Below are positions 41,911 to 49,552 of a DNA stretch of 64,000 nucleotides, one piece after another. Every line of letters begins with the position of its first letter. The first letter of the stretch is position 1. Under the pieces are notes generated by a model. The model searched no databases. It saw only the letters and a program-made list of their open reading frames with translations, and was not told the DNA's origin. Position numbers and translations under genes: made by a program. This stretch comes from DASZBR01 sp035943935. Its GTDB lineage: Bacteria > Pseudomonadota > Gammaproteobacteria > DASZBR01. The stretch spans positions 124,001 through 188,000 of the forward strand of contig DASZBR010000019.1 of the NCBI GenBank assembly GCA_035943935.1, read 5' to 3'.

Positions 41911-41957
41911 AGAAGAAGCAGGTCCTTCGTCGCGAAAAGACGCTCCTCAGGATGACA
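41911..41957. repeat. REP-type half copy (TCATCCTGA family)
   Basis: AGAAGAAGCAGGTCCTTCGT ... CTCAGGATGACAG, almost identical to the right arm of the pair at 16531-16640. Confidence 0.75.
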
Positions 41958-41999
41958 GTGTGGGAGTGTGTACAGTAAGGGCGATATTCATAGCGCCCG

Positions 42000-42872
42000 C
42001 TACACCAGATCCTTCTTACTCAACAAAAACACCTCACCCTCACCACATTCAAATTCCAACCAGATAAAGGGAAGTGTTGGATATTGCTTCATTAATTCTG
42101 CTGCAGAATTTCCGACTTCAACTATTATAATTCCATGATCAGATAAATAATTTTTAGCGTGTTTTAAAATTATCTTAATTAAATCCAAACCATCTTTTCC
42201 GGCTTTTAATGCCAGATCGGGCTCATGTAAATATTCAGCAGGCAAATCACTCATGTCTTCTTGATCTACATACGGCGGATTCGAAATAATAATATCGAAT
42301 TTTTGTTCGGGAATATGGTCAAATAGATTGCTTTGAATAAGATTAATATTTTTTTGTAGATGGTATTTTTCAATATTGATTGCTGCAACATCTAACGCTT
42401 CTTGGGAAATATCGGTTGCCATAACTTTTGCATCTGGAAATACTTTTGCGCATAACGCGGCGATACATCCCGAACCCGTACACAAATCTAAAATAGTTTT
42501 AATCTGAGAAGACTCAATCCATGGAGCAAATTCTTTCTGAATAATTTCAGCCATCGGCGAACGAGGTATCAACACTCTTTCATCCACATAAAAGGGTAAG
42601 CCACCAAAATTAGCCTCATGGGTTAAATACGGCGCAGGTTTTTTTTCTGTAATACGGAGATGGTATAACGCTAATAATTGAGCTTTTTCCTGATCACTTA
42701 ATACTCTTTCACCGACTTCTCTCGGGCTGTCATACGGAAGCTTAAGAGAATACAGGGCCAAATACACCGCCTCATCCCAGGCATTGTCTGTGCCATGACC
42801 ATAATAGAGACCCGCTGCTTCAAATGCGTTCGTTCCCCACTCAATAAAATCTTGTAAAGTCACCAAAGACAT
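42000..42872 (-). CDS. prmB: Ribosomal protein L3 glutamine N5-methyltransferase PrmB
   Basis: SAM-dependent enzyme that methylates a glutamine of ribosomal protein L3. The methyltransferase motif I is ILDLCTGSGCIAALCAKVF (about 127-145) and the glutamine-binding NPPY is at 198-201 (ISNPPYVDQEDMSDLP). The N-terminal helical part TLQDFIEWGTNAFEAAGLYYGHGTDNAWDEA is the PrmB rather than PrmC version. 290 residues, close to the family's usual length. It lies head to head with udk, 65 nt apart. Confidence 0.95.
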   Translation of the reverse strand: MSLVTLQDFIEWGTNAFEAAGLYYGHGTDNAWDEAVYLALYSLKLPYDSPREVGERVLSDQEKAQLLALYHLRITEKKPAPYLTHEANFGGLPFYVDERVLIPRSPMAEIIQKEFAPWIESSQIKTILDLCTGSGCIAALCAKVFPDAKVMATDISQEALDVAAINIEKYHLQKNINLIQSNLFDHIPEQKFDIIISNPPYVDQEDMSDLPAEYLHEPDLALKAGKDGLDLIKIILKHAKNYLSDHGIIIVEVGNSAAELMKQYPTLPFIWLEFECGEGEVFLLSKKDLV

Positions 42873-42937
42873 GAAAAATCCCCAGAAATAATGCTATGAT
42901 AGCACGGTTTACCCAACCAACTGGCGGACATACGAAC

Positions 42938-43567
42938 ATGAAAAAGACCATCATTATTGGCATCTCTGGTGCTTCAGCGTCAGGCAAAAGCCTTCTCGCC
43001 ACGACCATTTTAAGTGAATTAAGCTCTGAACAAGTCTGCATTATCCCCGAAGATTCGTATTATAAAGACCATCCTGAACTCTCTCCGGAAGAACGCGCCA
43101 AAATTAACTTCGATCATCCAGAAGCATTTGATCATGATTTACTGTGCCAACATCTCGAATCATTACAAAATGGCAAAAGCGTTGAAGTTCCCAGTTATGA
43201 TTTTACGCAGCACCGCCGCAGTCCTGAAACCCGTAAAATTGGCCAACATACTATTATTATTTTAGAAGGTATTTTGTTGTTCGCTGAGAAAAAATTACGT
43301 GAGTTAATGGATATTCGTATCTTTATGGATACCGCATTGGATATTTGTTTAACGCGACGTTTGCGTCGTGATGTCGTTCAACGTCACCGTACGTTTGAAT
43401 CTGTATTATTACAATATGAAACAACGGTCAGACCGATGTATATGCAATTCATTGAACCGTCTAAACGTTATGCGGATATTATCGTCCCTCGCGGCGGTGA
43501 GAATCGCATTGCGATTGATATGATTAAAGCCAAAATGCGTGAATTATTAGCACACGCACAAATTTAA
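42938..43567 (+). CDS. udk: Uridine kinase
   Basis: Phosphorylates uridine and cytidine to UMP/CMP in pyrimidine salvage. P-loop GASASGKS at 11-18, substrate segments IIPEDSYYKDHPELS and FDHPEAFDHDLL, and IILEGILLF with the DIRIFMDT core. 209 residues compare with 213 in E. coli. The start at 42938 (MKKTIIIGISG) fits the family; an upstream ATG at 42896 would add 14 residues with no counterpart. A parasite-like lifestyle would make salvage useful. Confidence 0.93.
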   Translation: MKKTIIIGISGASASGKSLLATTILSELSSEQVCIIPEDSYYKDHPELSPEERAKINFDHPEAFDHDLLCQHLESLQNGKSVEVPSYDFTQHRRSPETRKIGQHTIIILEGILLFAEKKLRELMDIRIFMDTALDICLTRRLRRDVVQRHRTFESVLLQYETTVRPMYMQFIEPSKRYADIIVPRGGENRIAIDMIKAKMRELLAHAQI

Positions 43568-43593
43568 TATATGTTGTATTAATGGAGAATGTT

Positions 43594-44376
43594 ATGGGAT
43601 TTTTATCCGGCAAGAAAATTTTAGTCACAGGCGTATTGAGCGATCGTTCCATTGCTTCCGGCATTGCAGAAGCGTTAATTCGCGAAGGCGCTGAAATTGC
43701 CCTCACCTATCAAAATGAAAATATCCGCGCACGCGTAGAAGACATTGCAAAAACATTAGGCGTCAAAATTTTAATTCCGTGTGATGTCGGCAGTGATGAA
43801 GAAATTACAAAGACTTTTACAGAACTACATAAACATTGGCCGAATTTTGATGGTTTTGTTCACTCAATTGGCTTTGCACCACGCGATCAATTAGAAGGCG
43901 ATTTTGTTGAAAAAACGAGTCGAGAGGGTTTCAAAATAGCGCATGATATTAGCAGCTATAGTTTCACCGCTCTCGCACGCGCAGCATTGCCCATGCTAAA
44001 CCCAAATTCATCTCTTCTAACATTAACTTATTTAGGCTCTGAAAAAGCGATGCCGTCTTACAACGTCATGGGATTAGCCAAAGCGAGTCTTGAAGCAAAC
44101 GTAAGATATATGGCCGCAAGTTTAGGTCCGAAAAAAATTCGCGTAAATGCAATTTCAGCCGGTCCTATTAAAACACTCGCCGCATCTGGCGTCAGTGGCT
44201 TACGTAAAATGCTAGCGCATAATGCACACGTTTCACCACTACGCGAGAATGTAACGATCGAACAAGTGGGAAATACCGCTGCATTTTTATGTTCTGATTT
44301 ATCCTCAGGAATTACTGCAGAAATTATTCATGTTGATGCAGGTTTTCATGCGATTGCGATGGGGGAGTTGGTTTAG
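43594..44376 (+). CDS. fabI: Enoyl-[acyl-carrier-protein] reductase [NADH] FabI
   Basis: Last step of each fatty-acid elongation cycle. 260 residues from the ATG at 43594, preceded by GGAGA. Active-site Tyr146, Tyr156 and Lys163 are at the same numbers as in E. coli (TLTYLGS; SYNVMGLAKASLE). The NADH loop GVLSDRSIASGIA is at 13-25 and Gly93, the common triclosan-resistance position, is unchanged. It follows udk by 26 nt and is probably cotranscribed with it. Confidence 0.97.
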   Translation: MGFLSGKKILVTGVLSDRSIASGIAEALIREGAEIALTYQNENIRARVEDIAKTLGVKILIPCDVGSDEEITKTFTELHKHWPNFDGFVHSIGFAPRDQLEGDFVEKTSREGFKIAHDISSYSFTALARAALPMLNPNSSLLTLTYLGSEKAMPSYNVMGLAKASLEANVRYMAASLGPKKIRVNAISAGPIKTLAASGVSGLRKMLAHNAHVSPLRENVTIEQVGNTAAFLCSDLSSGITAEIIHVDAGFHAIAMGELV

Positions 44377-44392
44377 TTTTTTAACCTCACCA

Positions 44393-44416
44393 GGGCGAGG
44401 CATGCCTCGCCCCTAC
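44393..44416. repeat. GGGCGAGGC palindromic repeat
   Basis: GGGCGAGGCATGCCTCGCCC plus CTAC, between fabI and the convergent ankyrin gene. Same family as 28726 and 61828. Confidence 0.8.
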
Positions 44417-44422
44417 ACGCGC

Positions 44423-44447
44423 CCCCGCTCCTAGAACAAGAGCGGGG
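44423..44447. terminator. Hairpin between fabI and the second ankyrin gene
   Basis: CCCCGCTC - 9 nt - GAGCGGGG, 8-bp perfect stem directly before the stop of the minus-strand gene. Likely bidirectional terminator. Confidence 0.55.
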
Positions 44448-44448
44448 A

Positions 44449-46875
44449 TCACTTATTAAACCTCGGCGAACCAATTACAGCTTTATTCTCTGCAGAAACG
44501 GATTTATCTTCAGCCTTAACTTCCTTCTTTACCGCAACCGTTGCATCAAATTGTTCTTTTTTCACATCACCAAATAATGCCAACAAAGGTCCACTTTCTC
44601 TAATTACTTTGAAAAATTCTCGATGATTTTGCGCTTTGCTGACTTCAGAAACAAATGCTTCCATTTGCTTTACACTGGGAACTCCCGCACCACTATTTTT
44701 GTCATAAACCTCTAATAATAAATCTCGCAATGCAGGATTTTTAATCGTTCCTAATGCTGCACGACAATCATTGATATTTTCCTTTTGCGCTTCATTCTTC
44801 GTCTCCATTTCGACTAAATATTTTTCTACTTCTTGCTCTACACTGGATGGAGCATCCATGTGTTTTTTAATGACTACTTTAATAACATCAGGTTTAAATT
44901 TATCTTCCACAACAGATTTGAATTCTGCCTCACCCAATCTATCAAAGACATGATGCTTTAACATATTCTCTAACAAAATAGGATCCCGTGAATCCGTCGT
45001 AGATTGAAAAAGTTGTAACAAACTCTCTTGATCAAGATAATGGGACATGCGAATCACAAATTGTGCCCCTTCAGTATCCATCGACTTCGACATATCACTG
45101 GCCGCAGAGGATATCGCGGAGCGTAACTTATCCTGCATTACCGCCTGTTCATCAGACGAAAACGAATGCATTTTATCAAAAAAAATATTTAACATTCCTT
45201 CATTTCTGTTTGCAAATAATATATCCAGTGGTTTATTTCTCGCCCAGGGAGCCCCCGATACTTTATAGAGATACTCAAGACAAAAATCTTTATCCAACAT
45301 CTTACTAAAATTATCTTTGCTGTTTGTGAGCACTACCACATGAAGGGGACTGAACCCGGAAGGTGAATTAGCAATAAATTTTTCCATTTCTTCACGGGTT
45401 TGGGGTAATTCATCATTACGAAAATAATTAAATGTAGCCATCGGAACATTTTCTCGTTGAAACACGTAACTTTGTATTCTCACCTCATCATCAATATGAC
45501 TGACACCCTGCGCGTCCATTTTTACCACTTTGTTCAATTCTAAATACTTCGTCTTAATAATGACATCCACAAAAGACTTCGCATCAGGACAAGTGACCCA
45601 ATCGGTTGTTTCAAAATTAGAATCTGAATATTGAAATTCATGTTTATCATTTACCTTAAATGCGGTCACGTGACCCGATCCACCCAGCTCACCTCGAGAA
45701 TTTCCGGGTAAATGACGCACTATTTCTAAAAATTCTTCTAGCTGAGCACTATTTATTGCCTCAATTCGCATAGGTTGACATATTTGCTGAAACCCTTCAT
45801 TTTCTCCCAACAAAGCCAGTTGCACGTCACGCCCTTCCTGCATGAGAGGAAAATATACCTTCCTGATTTGCTGAGCCAGCGTTAATGGACTTAGAAATGT
45901 TTCAAGTAATTTACCTACCGTTTGATATCTGGCTAAAGCCCCCTCTAATCTCTTTTGTAATCCTTCTGGTGTTTTATCCCACTGCACTAACGCTTCTAAT
46001 ACTTCTTTATAGATATCATGTTTAAGCATTGAATCCCAAAAATGCGTCAACAAAGTAAATCCATTGCAATAACCTTCCTGATTAAAAAGCTCAGGGTCGC
46101 GATTATCCAATGTGAGATACGCTTTAAAGTTACTCACGATGAGAGATTGTTGAGTATTTACAAGATTTTCGGCGTGCATATAATATTCTGGAGTACGACC
46201 AAAAATATCTTTTTCTTTCTCAAGCGCCCTAACTTGATCAGTCATTGAAATAACTTGAGACAACTCTTTTTTATCTTTTGCCATTGCAACCGCATGATAG
46301 ACCGTTCTGTTTTTGTATGTGTTTATCGTCGGATCACATTTATATTCTGCCAATAATTTATTCGCTAATTCTCCCTGACCCGCTTCTACTGCACGATAAA
46401 ATGGCGTGCGTCCACTTCTATCTTGTGCATTACGTTCTGCTCCATTGTTTAATAATGCTTCAGCCATCTCAGATTTACCTGATGCGCATGCAGAATGGAG
46501 TGGTGTATTACCGTCTTTATCTACTGCATTAGGATCAGCTCCCGCTTTAATCAAAGCTGCAATCAATTCAACACTGGGGGATTTACTCCGTACCGCAAAA
46601 TGAACTGGATTAAACTTAATGACATTCAGCGCATTCACATCTGCACCTGCTGCTATTAATCTCAATGCAAGATCATTTTCTCCACGCATAACAGCCAAAT
46701 GAAGCGGTGTATTACTAAATTGATCATCCACAGCATTGATTGTGGCGAGATCACCCACCTCTAACGCAAGTTCGATATACGTTTTATCTGAACCCAACGG
46801 ACTATCTTTCATGATACTTTCGTCACTAGGTCGTTCAGCTAACCATTGCCTGATTTCTTGCTCTCTGTCGTTCAC
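44449..46875 (-). CDS. Ankyrin-repeat protein, candidate effector
   Basis: 808 residues. Ankyrin repeats fill the N-terminal quarter (e.g. TPLHLAVMRGENDLALRLIA, TPLHSACASGKSEMAEALLN, TPFYRAVEAGQGELANKLLA). The remaining three quarters are helical and unassigned, with a segment ELGGSGHVTAFKVNDKHEFQ followed by YSDSNFE that looks like a compact beta domain of papain-like or ubiquitin-like-protease character, though no catalytic triad can be confirmed. The C terminus is rich in Lys/Glu (KKEVKAEDKSVSAENK). GTG at 46875 with GAGGAGGGG just upstream is preferred; ATG at 46896 is the alternative. It follows queG by 47 nt. Confidence 0.75.
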   Translation of the reverse strand: MNDREQEIRQWLAERPSDESIMKDSPLGSDKTYIELALEVGDLATINAVDDQFSNTPLHLAVMRGENDLALRLIAAGADVNALNVIKFNPVHFAVRSKSPSVELIAALIKAGADPNAVDKDGNTPLHSACASGKSEMAEALLNNGAERNAQDRSGRTPFYRAVEAGQGELANKLLAEYKCDPTINTYKNRTVYHAVAMAKDKKELSQVISMTDQVRALEKEKDIFGRTPEYYMHAENLVNTQQSLIVSNFKAYLTLDNRDPELFNQEGYCNGFTLLTHFWDSMLKHDIYKEVLEALVQWDKTPEGLQKRLEGALARYQTVGKLLETFLSPLTLAQQIRKVYFPLMQEGRDVQLALLGENEGFQQICQPMRIEAINSAQLEEFLEIVRHLPGNSRGELGGSGHVTAFKVNDKHEFQYSDSNFETTDWVTCPDAKSFVDVIIKTKYLELNKVVKMDAQGVSHIDDEVRIQSYVFQRENVPMATFNYFRNDELPQTREEMEKFIANSPSGFSPLHVVVLTNSKDNFSKMLDKDFCLEYLYKVSGAPWARNKPLDILFANRNEGMLNIFFDKMHSFSSDEQAVMQDKLRSAISSAASDMSKSMDTEGAQFVIRMSHYLDQESLLQLFQSTTDSRDPILLENMLKHHVFDRLGEAEFKSVVEDKFKPDVIKVVIKKHMDAPSSVEQEVEKYLVEMETKNEAQKENINDCRAALGTIKNPALRDLLLEVYDKNSGAGVPSVKQMEAFVSEVSKAQNHREFFKVIRESGPLLALFGDVKKEQFDATVAVKKEVKAEDKSVSAENKAVIGSPRFNK

Positions 46876-46922
46876 GGCCCCTCCTCGGCTTTTCATTCTC
46901 CAGCCATACTTATATATATAGC

Positions 46923-48014
46923 CTATTTTGAGACCTTTCGGGGGACTGCCAGATGGACCTCTAAAGCCCATCTCACGTGTTCGCGGACCATTTCGGAGGG
47001 GTGTTCTTCTCGAGACTTCAATGCGGCAATGATTTCCGGGGAACTTGGCGCATTACCCAATCCCACCGCAAGATTTCGTAACCAGCCTTCATAACCCGCA
47101 CGTCTTATCGCAGAGCCTGTTGTTTTAGTTAAGAAAGTCTGTTCATCCCACAAAAATAAATCTATTAAATTACTATTATCTAATTCATGTCGCGGATGAA
47201 AATCAGTTTCTTGTGTGAATTTCGCGAATTTATTCCAGGGACAACATAATTGACAATCATCACAGCCAAAAATTCTATTACCAATCGCTTCACGAAACTC
47301 TACGGGAATAGTACTTTTATTTTCAATGGTTAAATAACTAATGCATTTTCTGGCATCTAATACATGCGGAGCAATGATTGCTTTAGTTGGACAGATATCT
47401 ATACAAGCCGTACAGCTACCACAATGATTTTTTGTATCAGTAATAATATCTATGGGCAAATCAAGATCAGTATAAATTTCACCTAGAAAAAAATAAGATC
47501 CCGCTTTTTTATTTATTAATAATGTATTTTTTCCAATCCACCCCAAACCTGCTTTTTCACCGATAGGTTTTTCTAATACTGGCGCGCTATCCACAAAAGC
47601 TCGAAATCCAAACGGGCCTATATTTTCTTGAATTTTATCTGCTAATTTTTTCAAGCGTCTTCTTAAAACTTTATGGTAATCTCGGCCGAGTGCATATCGT
47701 GCGATATAGGCTTTAGTTTTATTGATTAAATTTTCTTTGATGCGAGAATCCGGCGGTAAATAATCCATGCGAACTGAAATAATTCTTAACGTTCCTGGAA
47801 TTAATTTATCCGGCTGGCTACGTTTTTCACCATGCTTTTGCATATAATCCATGGAACCATGATAATTTTTGGCGAGCCACTCGTGAAGGCGGGCTTCATA
47901 CAGATCAAGATGAGTGTCGGTTATACCGACTTGTTGAAAACCCAATTCCAGCCCCCACTGTTTTATTTGGGCAGAAAGTTGTATTTTATCGCTAATTTTT
48001 AAGCTGTTTAACAT
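46923..48014 (-). CDS. queG: Epoxyqueuosine reductase QueG
   Basis: Cobalamin- and iron-sulfur-dependent enzyme for the last step of queuosine tRNA modification. The N terminus IKQWGLELGFQQVGITDTHL matches E. coli QueG. Proposed proton donor Asp142 is in AFVDSAPVLEKP. Two 4Fe-4S sites: CGSCTACIDICP (198-208) and CDDCQLCCPWN (251-261). A HEAT-like C-terminal part ends in REHVRWALE. 363 residues. Its start is only 14 nt from the divergent nnrD start, so each promoter must lie inside the other gene or be very compact. Confidence 0.95.
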   Translation of the reverse strand: MLNSLKISDKIQLSAQIKQWGLELGFQQVGITDTHLDLYEARLHEWLAKNYHGSMDYMQKHGEKRSQPDKLIPGTLRIISVRMDYLPPDSRIKENLINKTKAYIARYALGRDYHKVLRRRLKKLADKIQENIGPFGFRAFVDSAPVLEKPIGEKAGLGWIGKNTLLINKKAGSYFFLGEIYTDLDLPIDIITDTKNHCGSCTACIDICPTKAIIAPHVLDARKCISYLTIENKSTIPVEFREAIGNRIFGCDDCQLCCPWNKFAKFTQETDFHPRHELDNSNLIDLFLWDEQTFLTKTTGSAIRRAGYEGWLRNLAVGLGNAPSSPEIIAALKSREEHPSEMVREHVRWALEVHLAVPRKVSK

Positions 48015-48027
48015 AAGGGATTAGACC

Positions 48028-48864
48028 ATGACCCACGAATTAAGCCCCAATAGTTTCACTCCCGAACAAATTCGTCAATTATTACCGTCACGTGCACGCG
48101 ATGCCCACAAAGGAAATTTCGGGCATGTTGTCGTCATCGGCGGTGATTATGGCATGCCGGGCGCGGTTCGAATGGCCGCAGAAACGGCAATGAGAACAGG
48201 CGCGGGATTAGTCAGTGTGGCAACTCACCCAGAACATATCTCTGCGATTGTTTCGAATAGACCCGAAATCATGTGTCACGGCATTCAAACACCCGAGCAA
48301 TTAGAACCCTTATTAAAACGCGCAACGACCCTCATAGTAGGTCCTGGATTAGGACGCTCAGAGTGGTCCAAAGAATTATTTGCCTGCGCAATGCAATCGG
48401 ATCTTCCGACGGTTCTGGATGCCGATGGATTGTATTGGCTGTCGCAATTTGAGATTAATAAAAATAATTGGGTATTAACTCCCCATCCGGGTGAAGCGGC
48501 GCAATTATTACAAACGACGTCTAAATCTATACAAGAAAATAGACTGGGTGCGATTGGCATGCTGCATATTCAATATAACGGCGTGACTATTCTAAAAGGT
48601 GCTGGAACATTAATTTTAGGTGACAGTCATAAAGCGCATATCTGTAATTTCGGCAATCCGGGAATGGCGACGGGCGGCATGGGTGATATCTTGAGCGGTA
48701 TCATTGGTGGACTAGTCTCTCAAAAAGTACCACTTGAACAAGCGGCATTATTGGGTGTATTTATTCATGCAAAAGCCGGTGATATGGCAGCGAAAGAACA
48801 TGGTGAGCGTGGATTATTGGCGACGGATTTGTTGCCGTATGTGAGAAAATTGGTTAATTCTTGA
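48028..48864 (+). CDS. nnrD: ADP/ATP-dependent NAD(P)H-hydrate dehydratase domain
   Basis: Repairs hydrated NADH/NADPH. Ribokinase-like fold with GNFGHVVVIGGDYGMPGAV near 29-47, VLDADGLYWLS, LTPHPGEAAQLL and the active-site loop NPGMATGGMGDILSGIIGG. In E. coli this domain is fused behind an epimerase domain; here only the dehydratase (278 residues) is present, so the epimerase would be encoded elsewhere or be missing. AAGGGA is upstream of the ATG. Its end overlaps the convergent scoA by 11 nt. Confidence 0.92.
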   Translation: MTHELSPNSFTPEQIRQLLPSRARDAHKGNFGHVVVIGGDYGMPGAVRMAAETAMRTGAGLVSVATHPEHISAIVSNRPEIMCHGIQTPEQLEPLLKRATTLIVGPGLGRSEWSKELFACAMQSDLPTVLDADGLYWLSQFEINKNNWVLTPHPGEAAQLLQTTSKSIQENRLGAIGMLHIQYNGVTILKGAGTLILGDSHKAHICNFGNPGMATGGMGDILSGIIGGLVSQKVPLEQAALLGVFIHAKAGDMAAKEHGERGLLATDLLPYVRKLVNS

Positions 48865-49552
48865 GGATCACCCTCTCTATCCGTTTTTCAAATTGCCCTT
48901 GAATAACACGATCCACATAAATCCCCGGCGTATGAATATGCTCCGGATCTAATTCACCCACTTCAACAATTTCTTCGACTTCAGCCACCGTAATTTTTCC
49001 CGCCGTTGCCATCGTCGGATTAAAATTCATCGCGGTTTTGCGGTAAATTAAATTACCCATCGTGTCCGCTTTCCAGGCTTTAATTAAACTAAAATCTGCA
49101 GTCAAACTGGTTTCTAAAATATATGATTTATTATTAAAAATTTTTGTTTCTTTATCTTTCGCTACTTCTGTACCCACACCAGTTGCTACATAAAACGCAG
49201 GGATTCCTGCACCACCCGCTCTAATTTTTTCTGCTAACGTTCCTTGTGGTGTCAAAATCACTTCCATTTCGCCGGATAATAATAACTTTTCAAATAATTC
49301 ATTTTCGCCGACATACGATCCAATCATGGTTTTAATTTGTCTTTTTTGTAACCATAATCCCAAACCAAAATCATCTACACCGGCGTTATTCGAAATACAG
49401 GTTAAATTATTGATTTCTAAATCATGAACTTTTTTGATTAATCCTTCAGGTATTCCACATAAACCAAATCCACCGACCATAATCGTCATACCCGATTTAA
49501 TGCCAGAAATAGCTTCGTCATAATTTTTGACCACTTTATGAAACGCTTTCAT
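48854..49552 (-). CDS. scoA: 3-oxoacid CoA-transferase subunit A, without adjacent subunit B
   Basis: Moves CoA from succinyl-CoA to acetoacetate together with a B subunit. GMTIMVGGFGLCGIPEGLI is at 21-39, then SNNAGVDDFGLGLWL, and GAGIPAFYVATGVGTEVA. 232 residues, normal for subunit A. The catalytic glutamate belongs to subunit B, whose gene normally follows directly; here the convergent nnrD occupies that position and no B gene is found in the window. The start overlaps the upstream helicase gene by 17 nt. Confidence 0.9.
   Translation of the reverse strand: MKAFHKVVKNYDEAISGIKSGMTIMVGGFGLCGIPEGLIKKVHDLEINNLTCISNNAGVDDFGLGLWLQKRQIKTMIGSYVGENELFEKLLLSGEMEVILTPQGTLAEKIRAGGAGIPAFYVATGVGTEVAKDKETKIFNNKSYILETSLTADFSLIKAWKADTMGNLIYRKTAMNFNPTMATAGKITVAEVEEIVEVGELDPEHIHTPGIYVDRVIQGQFEKRIERVILKN

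Noticed and set aside
46876..46971. Longer start for the second ankyrin protein
   Set aside because: It would overlap queG by 49 nt; strong ribosome sites support the later starts.
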